64,000 nucleotides of DNA from Tolypothrix campylonemoides VB511288 (GTDB lineage Bacteria; Cyanobacteriota; Cyanobacteriia; Cyanobacteriales; Nostocaceae), in contig JXCB02000002.1 in assembly GCA_000828075.3 (NCBI GenBank), positions 1,018,598-1,082,597 on the forward strand. Direction: 5' to 3'. Below, one piece after another: positions 27,687 through 38,900 of the stretch. The notes beneath the pieces were generated by a model. The model was not told where the DNA came from, did no database searches, and was given only the letters and a program-made list of their open reading frames with translations. The position numbers were made by a program, and so were the translations under genes. Position 1 is the first letter of the stretch; every line of letters begins with the position of its first letter.

Positions 27687-29609
27687 ATGGTCTGGAATCC
27701 AGGACAGCCGTTATTTGGGGGACGTTACATTATCGAAAGAAAACTAGGCGAAGGTGGAATTGGTATCACCTATCTCGCCAGAAACGAACGAAATGAATTG
27801 CGGGTTATTAAAACTCTTAGAGAAGACATCCTCAATCACTCTACCTGGAAACCTCATCAAACTAAATTAAAGCAAGACTTCCGCGATGAAGCTGTTCGGC
27901 TTGCCGTGTGTCGCCATCCTCACATAGTGCAGATAGAAAACATTTTTGATGAAGGAAATTTGCCTTGCATGGTGATAGAGTACATCGAAGGTGAAGACTT
28001 AGGCGATCGCCTGCGGCGTATGGGGGTGTTATCAGAAGTTGAAGCGCTTTTGTACATCCGGCAAATTGGCGACGCTTTGAAGGTCATTCACTCTAAAGGC
28101 TTGCTGCATCGCGACATCAAACCGCGTAACATCATGATTCGCGCTGGCAAATCAGAAGCTGTACTCATTGACTTTGGTATTGCCAGAGAATTTATCCCCA
28201 ATGTCATCCAAAGACATACAGTGTATCGCACTCCTGGTTTTGCTCCCCCAGAACAGTATGAATTGGAAGCAGCACGGGGAGAATACATTGATGTATATGC
28301 CCTAGCTGCCACCTTGTATACTTTAATTACCGGATTGATTCCAAGGAATGCTGATGACAGGCGACGCCGCAACATTCCCCTAGAACCACCAAAACACTTC
28401 AATCCTAATATTAGCGACACAGTCAATCAAGCAATTATGAGGGGGATGGATTTGCAAGCTGATCTCCGCCCCCAGTCCATACAGGAGTGGCTGGATTTAT
28501 TGGATGGTAAGGTCGAGGAGGTTCCTCTCACACAGGTAATAACACCCCACTCACCACTCCCGAGTCAGCACTTGCCTCAGCCTAACCCGCAATCACTTAA
28601 ACCATCTGTTGTGACTTCTCAACGGTGGCAAAAGTGGCAATGCGTACGTACCCTCAAAGGTCATTCCAGCATGGTTTTTGCCGTTGCTATTAGCTTGGAT
28701 GGGCAGACTTTAGCTAGTGGTAGTAATGACAACACAATCAAACTATGGCAACTAGAAACTGGTAAACAACTGCGTACCCTTGGTCGTTGGTTTTCTGGTC
28801 ATTCCAACATTGTTTATACCGTCGCCTTTAGCCCAGACGGAAAGTTGCTTGCCAGTGGTAGCTGGGATGAAAGCATCAAACTGTGGCAGGTTGCTACAGG
28901 AAAAGAAATTTACACACTGGCTAGTCATGGCAACTGGATTAATTCCGTAGCCTTTAGTCCAATATTCCCAAACCCCTCTTCTCAACAAGAAGAAATTTAC
29001 CCGGGGAAATTGCCCTCATCGAGCAAAGGTTCTATAGGGCTAGGGTGGATCTTAGCGAGTGGCAGTGCTGACAGCACAGTTAAACTTTGGCAAGTGAATA
29101 CAGGCAGAGAAATTTGCACTTTCATAGGTCATTCTGACCCAGTATGGTCAGTAGCCTTTAGTCCGGATGGGCAACTTTTGGCTAGTGGTAGCGCCGACAG
29201 CACAATTAAGCTTTGGCAAGTGAATACAGGCAGAGAAATTCGTACCTTCACAGGTCATTCCTTTTTTGTTCACTCCGTAGCCTTCAGTCCAAATGGGCAA
29301 CTTCTAGCTACTAGCAGCGCGGATAGGACAATCAAGCTTTGGCAAGTGACTACAGGAGAAGAAATTCGTACCTTCATCGGTCATTCCGAGACAGTGTGTT
29401 CAGTTGCCTTTAGCCCAAATGGGCAGCTTCTTGCTAGTGGGAGCTGGGATAAAACTATCAAAATCTGGCAGATAAGTACAGGCACAGAAATCTGCACTCT
29501 TTGCGGTCATTCCAACTACGTCAGATCCGTTGCCTTTAGTCCAGATGGGCAGACCATAGTTAGCGGCAGTGATGACGATACTATCAAAATTTGGCGATCG
29601 TATTCCTAA
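27687..29609 (+). CDS. Serine/threonine protein kinase with seven WD40 repeats
   Basis: The protein has 640 residues. The kinase domain spans about 14-290: [12 protein letters not shown], Lys42, HRDIKPRN at 141-148, DFG at 162-164, and GFAPPEQY at the activation segment end. A proline-rich linker is followed by seven WD40 repeats (about 318-638), each with the GH...[14 protein letters not shown]...IKLWQ pattern, forming one seven-bladed propeller. Blade 3 carries an extra ~30-residue insert ([16 protein letters not shown]...). Repeats 4 and 5 are nearly identical in DNA. There is no membrane helix. Kinase-WD40 fusions are typical of filamentous cyanobacteria; the propeller presumably recruits substrates. 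Confidence 0.93.
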   Translation: MVWNPGQPLFGGRYIIERKLGEGGIGITYLARNERNELRVIKTLREDILNHSTWKPHQTKLKQDFRDEAVRLAVCRHPHIVQIENIFDEGNLPCMVIEYIEGEDLGDRLRRMGVLSEVEALLYIRQIGDALKVIHSKGLLHRDIKPRNIMIRAGKSEAVLIDFGIAREFIPNVIQRHTVYRTPGFAPPEQYELEAARGEYIDVYALAATLYTLITGLIPRNADDRRRRNIPLEPPKHFNPNISDTVNQAIMRGMDLQADLRPQSIQEWLDLLDGKVEEVPLTQVITPHSPLPSQHLPQPNPQSLKPSVVTSQRWQKWQCVRTLKGHSSMVFAVAISLDGQTLASGSNDNTIKLWQLETGKQLRTLGRWFSGHSNIVYTVAFSPDGKLLASGSWDESIKLWQVATGKEIYTLASHGNWINSVAFSPIFPNPSSQQEEIYPGKLPSSSKGSIGLGWILASGSADSTVKLWQVNTGREICTFIGHSDPVWSVAFSPDGQLLASGSADSTIKLWQVNTGREIRTFTGHSFFVHSVAFSPNGQLLATSSADRTIKLWQVTTGEEIRTFIGHSETVCSVAFSPNGQLLASGSWDKTIKIWQISTGTEICTLCGHSNYVRSVAFSPDGQTIVSGSDDDTIKIWRSYS

Positions 29610-29884
29610 TTTTATTTATTAAATATTTAATTTATGTATCGTATTTATGTATTGATGATTACTTGAAAAAGTATCCGCCACTCGACACATCCTCCGCGCC
29701 CTTAATGCCTCTGGGTTCAATTCTTCTAACTCTCTAGATAGACTCAATATTTTCCAATAATTGAAACAATAAGGACGGTCATCCTAATTTTGGCAATCTA
29801 TCCTTAGCTGATATGCTTTTACTAAAGCAAACAGATAGGACCTTTACCTAAGTTAGGCATATTAATTTTAATTTTGAATTGCAT

Positions 29885-30784
29885 ATGGGCTTCGGTATAG
29901 GCGATTTATTCTGGATTTTTCTCCTCCTTTCCTCCCTGCAACCCGTGTGGCAGAGACGTCAAATAGAATATCGGCGCTTGCGTTCCATACAAGAATTTCA
30001 GCAGCAACGTAAAAGCCGGGTGATTTTGCTCATTCACCGCCAAGAGTCTATCAGCTTTTTGGGTATTCCCGTATCGCGTTATATCACCATTGAAGACTCA
30101 GAACAGATACTGCGGGCAATTCGCCTCACCCCGCCAGATGTCCCCATTGACTTAATTTTGCACACTCCTGGTGGTTTAGTCTTAGCAACAGAACAAATAG
30201 CTAGAGCATTAATTCGCCATCCTGGCAAAGTGACCGTTTTTGTACCGCACTACGCCATGAGTGGCGGCACAATGCTTGCCCTAGCGTCCGATGAAATTGT
30301 CATGGATGCCAACGCTGTTCTTGGACCAGTTGATCCGCAACTGGGTAACTTCCCAGCAGCTAGCATCATTAAAGTTGTTGAACAGAAGCCCATTGGTGAA
30401 GTTGACGACCAGACTTTGATTATGGCAGATTTATCGCGTAAAGCGATCGACCAAGTACAGCGTTTTGTAAGGACTCTACTCAAAGATACAGTACCCACAC
30501 AAAAAGTCCAGCCAGAGAACATCGAAAATATTATCGATGCTCTAACAACTGGGCGCGTGACTCACGATTACCCAATCACCGTTGAAGAAGCAACGGAAAT
30601 AGGGCTACCGATAACAGTCGGACTGCCCCGTGTGATTTACGACCTCATGGATTTATACCCACAACCACAAGGCGGACGCCCCAGCGTACAGTACATTCCT
30701 ATGCCTTACGATGACCGCCGTCCAATTTTACCTACTCCCAAAGGTAGACCTTTAGAAGAACCTAGCCCAAGCCAGTTGAGTTAA
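29885..30784 (+). CDS. SDH-family membrane-anchored ClpP-fold serine protease
   Basis: About 299 residues from the ATG at 29885; an in-frame TTG two codons earlier is less likely. A short N-terminal hydrophobic helix (LFWIFLLLSSLQPVW) anchors it. The rest is a ClpP/crotonase-fold domain of the SDH_sah type: ILHTPGGLVLATEQIARAL, HYAMSGGTMLALASDEIVMD (probable nucleophile Ser in MSGG), and VLGPVDPQLG. Such proteins resemble SppA/SDH peptidases that cut membrane or stress-damaged proteins; the substrate is unknown. The C-terminus is proline-rich. It stands alone. Confidence 0.85.
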   Translation: MGFGIGDLFWIFLLLSSLQPVWQRRQIEYRRLRSIQEFQQQRKSRVILLIHRQESISFLGIPVSRYITIEDSEQILRAIRLTPPDVPIDLILHTPGGLVLATEQIARALIRHPGKVTVFVPHYAMSGGTMLALASDEIVMDANAVLGPVDPQLGNFPAASIIKVVEQKPIGEVDDQTLIMADLSRKAIDQVQRFVRTLLKDTVPTQKVQPENIENIIDALTTGRVTHDYPITVEEATEIGLPITVGLPRVIYDLMDLYPQPQGGRPSVQYIPMPYDDRRPILPTPKGRPLEEPSPSQLS

Positions 30785-31076
30785 GGCAATTCATTATCTT
30801 CTTGGCGTTGGTGTAGGCGTTGCTGTCGGTGACGCTCCAGATGTGGTGTAAGTACTGTAGGTAACGCCTTTGGTGTAGAAGTAGGCGTCGCTGTTGGCGA
30901 CGCTTTTGTTGTGGGAGTCGGTATCCTTGTAGGTAACGCCTGTGGTGTAGAAGTCAGCGTTGTGATTGGTTTTGCTTTTGGTTTTGGCTGAGGTTTTGTC
31001 ACCTATCTATTAATTTAACGTGAGTTCGACTTCCGTCAAAGCAGACCTCACCCCAAACCCCTCTCCTCATAGGCTA
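30785..31076. repeat. Degenerate GTAGGTAACGCC / GGCGTCGCTGTTGG repeats
   Basis: Imperfect repeats built from GTAGGTAACGCC(T)TTGGTGTAG and GGCG(T/A)CGCTGTTGG(T/C)GACGC occur two to three times in 30800-30970. On the minus strand they give a Thr/Pro-rich open frame (TPTSTPKALPT), whose end overlaps the protease stop by four bases. The periodic composition and lack of any other feature argue against a real protein. The MITE copy 2 follows. Confidence 0.5.
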
Positions 31077-31283
31077 TGCATTACCCGGATCTTTCTTAAC
31101 ATTTGGGAGAGCGATCGCTCTCCCAACACCAAAACCTCAAAGCTACGTTGTTCATTCTCAATAAAATCAATTTTTTATCGAGAAGACTAAGGGTTTGTTT
31201 GTCAAGCTACCAAAAAAATATAAGCCTTATAACGCTTATACGGCAAGGGTTTTAAGATTGTTAAAAAAGATGTGGGTAATGGA
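31077..31283. mobile_element. MITE-like element, copy 2 (opposite orientation)
   Basis: About 207 bases with terminal inverted repeats CATTACCCGGATCTTTCTTA (31079-31098) and its inverted partner at 31259-31281. Read on the minus strand it has the same internal order as copy 1: the GGAGAGCGATCGCTCTCC palindrome near one end, AACGTAG, TTGATTTTATTGAGAATG, and the CTTATAAGCGTTA part. The two copies differ by substitutions and small indels. Nothing is encoded, although open frames cross the edge. The next ~200 bases (31284-31479) hold no gene. Confidence 0.75.
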
Positions 31284-31479
31284 TAGCCTCGTAGGAGAGG
31301 GGCTTCAAACCTTGATTCTCATGTTGCTCCTTTTAAGAGAGGGAGGGAGTGAGTGTGAGGTTTGTCGAACTCACGTTAATTTAGTTTTTAAAATCAGCAG
31401 GTATAGGTTGGCAAGACCTAAAACCACGTAATTTAGAGATATTGTATTCAAAATTTGTACTTTACTTATTTAAAAGCCA

Positions 31480-32931
31480 ATGGCTAATGTAAAACCTCTA
31501 ACGCAGCGTAACTTATGGTTTGAGCGATTGATGGCTATTCTTGCCTCTGTGAATTTAAGCTTAGTTTTATTTGATTTAAGTTATGTTCCTTGGCGAGATT
31601 TTTACATACGAAATCTGCCCCAAGTGACTCAGATATACGATCGCATTAAAGGGATTGAACCTCATCGAGAAACCGAAAATTATCTGGCAACAGTAGACGC
31701 GCTTACAGAACAGGTGAGTCAAACAGGGTTGCGATCGCCTCAGGCGACAGAAAAACTAGAGGAACTCAGCCGTCTTAGTGGTGAGATGATTGACAGTAAC
31801 CCGTTTGAGGGGGTTGATAAAAGTGGTACCCTGGAAAAAATCAAAAATCGGATGCGCGATCGCATAGGAGTGAAATCTTCCAAGCAAGCCTTTTCTACTT
31901 TCTGGAGTCAGGCGTATTTATCAAAACGTGGCTGGAACGAAGAAATTAAATTTTTTAACCAAAAAATTCGTCCTTTAATTATCACTAACTACTACAGAAG
32001 TATTGGAGAAAATAGTGAATTCACTGATAATTTTTGGAGAATTGACTTACCATTTGTGATTTTATTTGCTGTAGAGTTACTGGCACGTAGCTTTTATATC
32101 AAACGTCAGCACCCTGGTTTTAGCTGGTCAAATGCGATTTTGTGGCGTTGGTACGACCTATTTTTGGTGCTACCATTTTGGCGATATTTACGAGTTATAC
32201 CTGTATTAATTCGCCTCGACCACGCACGTTTATTAAATCTCCATCCGCTACGTCAGCAAATTCATCAAGGAATTGTCGCGAATTTTGCCGAAGAAATCAC
32301 AGAAATTGTCGTAGTGCGGGTTATTAACCAGGTTCAGGGGTCTATTCAACGGGGCGAGCTAAAACATTGGCTGTCACAAAACAAAAACCTGCGTTCCTAC
32401 ATAGATATCAATAATATTAATGAAGTAGAAGCAATTGGATCTATTTTGGTAAATACTATTGTTTATCAAGTGTTGCCAAAAATCCAACCCGAAATAGCAG
32501 CTATTTTGCGCCATAATATCGAAAGCGCCATCAGACAAGCTCCCATGTATCGGAACCTGTACTCGTTACCAGGGCTAGAGGTGATGCAAACTCAGCTGAG
32601 CGACCAACTGGCAACCCAAATCACGGCTAACCTTTATAGTGCGATCAAGAGCGCAACAGAGGACCCAGTAGGAGCGAAACTTTCGAGTCAACTCTTCCAA
32701 CGCTTTAGCGAAGCCTTGGGAACAGAAATGCAGAAAAAACACGTCCTCTCAGAAATTCAGAACTTACTTATTGACTTTTTAGAGGAAGTTAAGCTCAACT
32801 ACGTCCAACGCCTGTCACAAGAGGATCTGTGGAAAGTTCTGGAACAAACCAAGCAGCTACGAAGACAGCCGTCAGTTCCGCTTGTACAAGACAAAAACTC
32901 TGCGGCACTCGTGCGTAGAGAAGGAAGCTGA
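31480..32931 (+). CDS. Cyanobacterial membrane protein of unknown function
   Basis: The protein has 483 residues and no family that I can name. An N-terminal hydrophobic helix (about 15-35, LMAILASVNLSLVLFDLSYVP) is followed by a long soluble helical region. A second membrane part at about 187-245 (DLPFVILFAVELLARSFYI, then WYDLFLVLPFWRYLRVIPVLIRL) has arginines spaced through its last helix, loosely like the S3-S4 part of voltage-sensor domains. The C-terminal 230 residues are helical and charged, with no membrane helix. There is no close operon partner; rimP lies 252 bases downstream behind its own leader. The coding potential is strong. Confidence 0.75.
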   Translation: MANVKPLTQRNLWFERLMAILASVNLSLVLFDLSYVPWRDFYIRNLPQVTQIYDRIKGIEPHRETENYLATVDALTEQVSQTGLRSPQATEKLEELSRLSGEMIDSNPFEGVDKSGTLEKIKNRMRDRIGVKSSKQAFSTFWSQAYLSKRGWNEEIKFFNQKIRPLIITNYYRSIGENSEFTDNFWRIDLPFVILFAVELLARSFYIKRQHPGFSWSNAILWRWYDLFLVLPFWRYLRVIPVLIRLDHARLLNLHPLRQQIHQGIVANFAEEITEIVVVRVINQVQGSIQRGELKHWLSQNKNLRSYIDINNINEVEAIGSILVNTIVYQVLPKIQPEIAAILRHNIESAIRQAPMYRNLYSLPGLEVMQTQLSDQLATQITANLYSAIKSATEDPVGAKLSSQLFQRFSEALGTEMQKKHVLSEIQNLLIDFLEEVKLNYVQRLSQEDLWKVLEQTKQLRRQPSVPLVQDKNSAALVRREGS

Positions 32932-33087
32932 TTGTTGCTTTCCCTTGAGTAGTGATCGTCTCCTGCTGCGGGAATAAGCTCAGCAGTGTTTTGGGGATGA
33001 AAAAGTGTACAATAAAGAGTTATAACGTATGATTAAAAATCGCTTTTTGCTTCTCGCTCCAAAAAAAATGCGCTAAACTTAGATCAA

Positions 33088-33168
33088 AGACGAACTTATA
33101 CAAGTTCGTCTGAAGACTTCTTGGAAGATATCCCTATCACAGGAAGTGGGTAATAGCCCACTTTTTTT
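33088..33168 (+). promoter_or_regulatory. Structured leader of the rimP operon: hairpin plus intrinsic terminator
   Basis: AGACGAACTT...AAGTTCGTCT (33088-33111) is a perfect 10-bp stem with a 4-base loop. It is followed by AGTGGG-TAATAG-CCCACT with TTTTTTT (33145-33168), a textbook intrinsic terminator, only 14 bases before the rimP start codon. Other bacteria also have a terminator-like element ahead of rimP. It may be the end of an upstream transcript, or an attenuator through which NusA controls its own operon. Confidence 0.7.
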
Positions 33169-33182
33169 GTTGGAATAGCCGC

Positions 33183-33644
33183 ATGACTCACCCTCTCGTC
33201 CCACAAATTATTGAATTGGCGACCCCAGTGGCAGAAGAACTGGGATTAGAAGTAGTTGGCGTGGTTTTTCACACGAACCAAAGTCCGCCAATTTTACGGG
33301 TAGACATTCGCAATCCTCAACAGGACACTGGGTTGGATGACTGCGAGAGAATGAGCCGTGCTTTAGAAGCTACCTTAGATGCGACGGAAATTATTCCAGA
33401 TGCTTATGTGTTGGAAGTGTCCAGTCCTGGTATTTCGCGACAACTGGCAACCGACCGAGAGTTTATTTCCTTCAAGGGATTTTCTGTGATTGTCCAGACT
33501 TCGCCACCCTACGAAGGACAGCAAGAGTGGAATGGTCAGTTGATTCGCCGGGATGAGACAGCAGTTTATTTAAACCAAAAAGGTCGTGTCGTCCAAATCC
33601 CTCGCTCCTTGATTACCAAGGTGGAGCTGGATGAGCGGCGATAA
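33183..33644 (+). CDS. rimP: Ribosome maturation factor RimP
   Basis: The protein has 153 residues, the family's usual size. RimP acts in late assembly of the 30S subunit (3' domain). The N-terminal alpha/beta domain contains [11 protein letters not shown]...[29 protein letters not shown], then [14 protein letters not shown], the most conserved stretch, and a C-terminal SH3-like domain. It is the first gene of rimP-nusA-ylxR-infB. No strong Shine-Dalgarno precedes the ATG, and the preceding terminator hairpin is very close. Confidence 0.96.
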   Translation: MTHPLVPQIIELATPVAEELGLEVVGVVFHTNQSPPILRVDIRNPQQDTGLDDCERMSRALEATLDATEIIPDAYVLEVSSPGISRQLATDREFISFKGFSVIVQTSPPYEGQQEWNGQLIRRDETAVYLNQKGRVVQIPRSLITKVELDERR

Positions 33645-33853
33645 AAGAGCTATCAGCTACTAACTATTAGCTTTTTGTTCTTCGTCATTTGTCCAACCCT
33701 ATGGGAAACCACCCTAGGGCTGTCTATGTCATTTGTCCTTTATGGTTCTTAATGACTGATGACTCATGACTATGTACAGACGCGCCATGGCCCGTCTCTA
33801 CAATGTAAAAGCTGGTCATATTTTGCATAGCCGTATAAATAAGGAGATTGCTT

Positions 33854-35155
33854 ATGTCAATGGTTACTCTACCCGGATTAAAAGATTTAATTGAAAATAT
33901 AAGTCGTGAGCGTAATTTACCTCGTATTGCAGTTCAATCAGCTATAAGAGAAGCACTACTTAAAGGTTACGAACGTTATCGTCGTGCACAAAACTTGGAG
34001 CGAAAACAGTTTGATGAAGATTACTTTGACAATTTTGATGTCCAATTAGATGTTGATGATGAAGGCTTTCGCGTTGTTGCTACCAAAACGATAGTTGAAG
34101 AAGTCAACAACTCTGACCATGAAATTGCTCTGCAACAAGTTCAGGACATGGGAGGAGATGAAGCGCAATTAGGACAGGAAGTTGTATTGGATGTTACCCC
34201 AGACCAAGGGGAATTTGGTCGGATGGCGGCGATGCAAACCAAGCAAGTCTTGGCGCAAAAACTGCGGGATCAACAGCGCCAAATGGTGCAAGAAGAGTTC
34301 CAAGATTTAGAAGGAACAGTTTTACAAGCAAGAGTTTTGCGATTTGAAAGACAATCGGTGATTATGGCGGTCAGCAGTAGCTTTGGTCAGCCGGAAGTGG
34401 AAGCCGAATTACCCAAGCGCGAACAATTGCCTAATGATAATTATCGGGCAAATGCTACCTTTAAGGTTTATCTGAAAAAAGTTTCTCAAGGTCAGCAACG
34501 GGGACCGCAGTTGCTGGTATCTCGAGCTGATGCAGGTTTGGTGGTTTATTTGTTTGCTAACGAAGTGCCAGAAATCGAGGATGAAGTTGTGCGGATTGTG
34601 GCTGTTGCCCGAGAAGCAAATCCCCCTTCCCGTCATGTCGGACCTCGGACTAAAATTGCTGTAGACACTCTTGATCGCGATGTAGACCCAGTAGGTGCTT
34701 GTATTGGAGCACGGGGATCACGGATTCAAGTGGTAGTCAACGAATTGCGCGGTGAAAAAATAGACGTGATTCGCTGGTCTCCAGACCCTGCGACCTACAT
34801 TGCCAATGCCCTCAGTCCCGCACGGGTAGATGAGGTTCGGCTGATGGATCCCGAAACCAGACAAACTCATGTACTGGTAGCAGAAGACCAATTGAGTTTA
34901 GCGATCGGTAAAGAAGGACAAAATGTCCGTTTAGCAGCTCGTCTGACAGGTTGGAAGATTGATATCAAAGATAAAGCTAAGTATGATTACGCAGGAGAAG
35001 ATGCTAAGTTTGCAGCTGCAAGAGCAAAATATACACCAGAAGTAGATGACTTAGACGAAGAGGAATTAGATGATGAAAATCAAGAAGAATTAGAAGAATT
35101 ATTGGAGGAGGATAATTTTGAGGATAATAATGACGACCAAGAGTACAACGAGTAG
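33854..35155 (+). CDS. nusA: Transcription termination/antitermination factor NusA
   Basis: The protein has about 433 residues from the ATG at 33854, placed 7 bases after AAGGAG. Domains in order: N-terminal RNA polymerase-binding domain ([33 protein letters not shown]), S1 ([14 protein letters not shown]...), and KH1/KH2 ([29 protein letters not shown] and [23 protein letters not shown]). The C-terminal repeats of the E. coli protein are absent and are replaced by a very acidic tail ([12 protein letters not shown]), as in other cyanobacteria. It modulates pausing and termination. It is in the operon after rimP, 209 bases downstream. Confidence 0.96.
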   Translation: MSMVTLPGLKDLIENISRERNLPRIAVQSAIREALLKGYERYRRAQNLERKQFDEDYFDNFDVQLDVDDEGFRVVATKTIVEEVNNSDHEIALQQVQDMGGDEAQLGQEVVLDVTPDQGEFGRMAAMQTKQVLAQKLRDQQRQMVQEEFQDLEGTVLQARVLRFERQSVIMAVSSSFGQPEVEAELPKREQLPNDNYRANATFKVYLKKVSQGQQRGPQLLVSRADAGLVVYLFANEVPEIEDEVVRIVAVAREANPPSRHVGPRTKIAVDTLDRDVDPVGACIGARGSRIQVVVNELRGEKIDVIRWSPDPATYIANALSPARVDEVRLMDPETRQTHVLVAEDQLSLAIGKEGQNVRLAARLTGWKIDIKDKAKYDYAGEDAKFAAARAKYTPEVDDLDEEELDDENQEELEELLEEDNFEDNNDDQEYNE

Positions 35156-35274
35156 GACTTTGCCAGTCCTAAATTTTGAGCAAAAAGGAGTTTTTAGGAG
35201 GAGCGTTGGTTGCCTAGAGGCATTTCAAGCAACTCAAAAGTAGCACAAGCCTCGCTTATCAAGACGACTCAGTT

Positions 35275-35544
35275 ATGAAACCAAATTATCGGCGTTGTAT
35301 CAGCTGCCGACAAGTAGGATTAAAACAAGAGTTCTGGCGAATTGTCCGCGTGTTTCCTTCAGGACAGGTACAATTAGATGAGGGCATGGGGCGCTCTGCC
35401 TATATTTGTCCGCAACAGAGTTGTCTAGTGGCAGCTCAAAAAAAAAATAGACTAGGGCGATCGCTACGTGCATCAGTGCCAGAAGCACTGTACCACAAAT
35501 TGTGGCAGCGCCTATCTCTAAACAATAACCAAAAACAAACTTAA
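35275..35544 (+). CDS. ylxR: YlxR (RnpM)-family RNA-binding protein
   Basis: The protein has 89 residues. It shows the family core RRCISCRQVGLKQEFWRIVRV and the GRSAYICPQQSCLVAAQKKNRLGRSLRA block. YlxR proteins are nucleoid/RNA-associated; the Bacillus homologue binds RNase P RNA. It occupies its standard place between nusA and infB, 119 bases after nusA. The start is the first ATG, immediately before KPNYRRC. Confidence 0.93.
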   Translation: MKPNYRRCISCRQVGLKQEFWRIVRVFPSGQVQLDEGMGRSAYICPQQSCLVAAQKKNRLGRSLRASVPEALYHKLWQRLSLNNNQKQT

Positions 35545-35978
35545 TTTAAAATAAAACTACGTTGTAGCGGTAATTTCCAGAGGAATTGTGTTGACAGCCG
35601 AACAAATCGTGCTAAGAAGACACCCTCTTTTATCGCCCATGTAGTGCCAAAATAGTAAAAGGGTGTCGTCAGCATTGCTCTTGGTCATCCAATGGGGCGA
35701 AGCAGGACTCCTAACAAGTTTTACTCGATTGTGTCGTGGAAGACTCAGAATCAGCAAAACAACAAACTACAGAATGGCAACCTGGTAGCGTTCAAGCGCA
35801 CGGCGTCAACCATCTTTTCTGGTGGGGATGCAAGCAATAACCCGAAACATCTCTCTTTCCTGAATGGAGGCACACCGGCATTCATCAGAAACGGCAACCT
35901 AACACAGTAATCGAAGGATGGAGATGTCGCCAACCAGGCAACCATCCGCTAAAACTGTAAATTAAAGGGGAAGAGTGG
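35545..35978. other. Spacer between ylxR and infB
   Basis: There are 434 bases with no convincing gene. A 72-codon open frame at 35692-35910 has no homology that I recognise and no ribosome binding site. The final part contains the AAGGGGAAGAG ribosome binding region of infB. The length suggests a second promoter or leader for infB. Confidence 0.45.
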
Positions 35979-38900
35979 ATGAACAACGGCAAAGTTAGAA
36001 TTTACGAATTATCAAAGGAATTGAATTTGGATAACAAAGAGCTATTAGCAATTTGCGACCAGCTCAATATTGCGGTCAAAAGTCATAGCAGCACGATTAC
36101 AGAATCCGAGGCAGAACGCATTCGGACTCAAGCAGAAAAAGTTGCGGCAACAAGCGTGACGCAGCAAAGGGATAATGGCGCAAACAGCCATAGACTAAAT
36201 TCACCACAAGATGGTGGACGTAACCGCTCTGCTGCACCTAGTAAACAACAAATTTTGGAGATTCGCAAACCTAAAGTTTTGAAAAACCCCATCTCTAACG
36301 CCTCAGAGGCGTCGGTTGCTACCAATATACAAGTTGCTTCTGAAGTTAATCCTCCTTCACCCCCTAAGCCCTTCGCAACCCCAGTCTCACCCATGAAGCC
36401 GACGGCACCAATTCGACCAGTCCCCCGGAATCAGTCTGAGACCACACCTCAACCAGCAGTGACAGACGGGGACAAAGACAAAGCACCCAGTACAAATCAG
36501 CCGGTTGAAAAAGTCGCAGCGGAAAAACCAGAAAAAGTAGCAGTTCCAAAACCAAAAGCGGAAAGACCTCCAAAACCGCAATTATCTGCCCCGCCGACAA
36601 GACCTGCTGCTGTGGACGACACAAACCCTCCAGCAGATGATCCCCAACCGACGGTCAGCGAAAAACCGGTTCTCAAACGCGATCGCGACCAACCTAAGCC
36701 GCAAAAGGTTGTCAATAAACCAACAACAGGGGAAGCACAGACTGCTCCGTCGGCAAAACCAGAAAAACCTGTCCGTTCTAGTCCATCCCCAGCGAGATCT
36801 GAGCCAAGGGGAAATAGACCCTCTGCACCTGCAATCGTAGGAGACTCGCAACGACCCGCAAGACCAGTAGTACGTTCTGGTGAACAGGCAGCAGTTGCAG
36901 CTGCCTCGCCGATTGCTACTCCTCCAAAACCAATGCGCGTCATCTCACCGACCAAACCGCAGATAGGGCAAGAGGAGGAAGATGATGATGCAGTAGCGGC
37001 AACTCCGACTGAAGAAGTCCTTGAACTCAAGCGCCCAACACCGCCACGTCAAATTAAAGGCAAGAAGTGGCAAGAAGAAGAAATAGATGAAATTAAAGAG
37101 TCAGCTAAGGCTAAGGTAGCCGCTAAAGGCAAACGTCTCAAGCCGATAGTTGATGAGTTTGAGGACGAAGATTTACTAGAAGAAGAGGGACTGGACATAC
37201 CAGCTACGATCCAAGTTAGCCTCTCAGTTGCCCGTCCACCCAAACCCAAAGCTGCCAAGCCAGCACAACCTGTAGCAGCCACAGCTGTTGCGCCAGTTGC
37301 TAAAGGTAAAAAGCCTGCTTCTTCTCGTGAGCAAAACCAAAACCGTCGCCGCGAAACCGAACAAAAGCAGGAGCGTCCAGAAATACTGGAAGTCACAGGT
37401 CCGATGACAGTGCAAGAACTGTCTGAAGCCTTGGCTGTAGCCGACACAGAGATTGTGAAAATCCTGTTTATGAAAGGCATGGCGGTAAGTATTACCCAAA
37501 ACCTGGATATTCCGACAATTACACTGGTAGCCAACGAGTTGGAAATACCAGTCGAAACTGTCGAACGAGAAGCAGAAGCCCGCAAAGTCACCGAAATGAT
37601 AGACGTGGGAGACCTGGAATACCTGCATCGCCGTCCGCCAGTTGTGACAATTATGGGTCACGTAGACCACGGAAAAACCACGCTGCTCGACTCGATTCGC
37701 AAAACAAAGGTTGCCTCTGGCGAAGCAGGTGGTATTACCCAGCACATCGGAGCTTACCATGTAGATGTAGAACACGATGGCAAAGTCCAACAAGTGGTAT
37801 TCTTGGATACCCCTGGTCACGAAGCATTTACAGCTATGCGGGCGCGAGGAGCGCGAGTGACCGACATCGCTATTCTGGTTGTCGCTGCTGATGATGGCGT
37901 CCGTCCTCAGACCGTTGAAGCGATTAGCCATGCCAAAGCGGCTGAAGTTCCCATCGTGGTTGCCATCAATAAAGTTGACAAACCAGAAGCACAGCCGGAT
38001 CGTGTGAAGCAAGAATTAACAGAATATGCTCTGGTGCCAGAAGAATGGGGCGGCGACACAATTATGGTTCCCGTGAGTGCTATTAAAGGTGAAAACCTGG
38101 ATACGCTCCTAGAGATGATTCTGCTGGTAGCAGAGATTGAAGAACTTTCTGCTAACCCAGACCGACTTGCGAAAGGCACCGTGATTGAAGCTCACTTGGA
38201 TAAAGCAAAGGGACCAGTTGCGACCTTGCTCATTCAGAATGGTAGCCTACACGTAGGCGATTTGTTGGTAGCTGGCTCAGCCTTCGGTAAAGTCCGGGCA
38301 ATGGTGGATGACAGAGGTAAAAGAGTCGATGCGGCTACTCCCTCCTTCGCTGTTGAGGTGTTGGGCTTAAGTGATGTACCAGCAGCAGGCGACGAATTTG
38401 AGGTCTTCAGCAACGAAAAACAAGCACGGTCAATTGCTGCCGATCGCGCCGAGAAACAACGTCAATCACGCCTCATGCAGGGACGCATTACCTTGACAAG
38501 TATCTCGGCTCAAGCTCAGGAAGGCGAGTTGAAAGAACTCAACCTGATCTTGAAAGGAGACGTACAAGGTTCAGTAGAAGCCATTGTGGGATCGCTGCGG
38601 CAAATCCCCCAAAACGAGGTACAAATCCGCTTGTTGATGGCAACTGCTGGTGAAATTACCCAAACCGATATCGACTTAGCCGCAGCGAGTGGAGCGGTCA
38701 TTGTTGGCTTCAACACCACTTACGCTAGTGGCGCAAGACAAGCCGCCGATGAGGCTGGTGTAGATGTGCGGGAATACAACATCATCTACAAACTTATAGA
38801 AGATATCCAAGGAGCCTTGGAAGGTCTATTGGAGCCAGAGTTGGCGGAAGAACACTTGGGTCAAGCCGAAGTCCGTGCTGTGTTCCCAGTTGGTCGTGGT

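Noticed and set aside
31195..31431. 78-codon frame
   Set aside because: It crosses the end of MITE copy 2, so it is composed of element and flank.
35692..35910. 72-codon frame between ylxR and infB
   Set aside because: No ribosome binding site and no resemblance to the ribosomal L7Ae-like gene sometimes found here.
36128..38179. Long minus-strand frames opposite infB (up to 262 codons)
   Set aside because: Shadows of the IF-2 coding sequence; the + strand protein is unambiguous.
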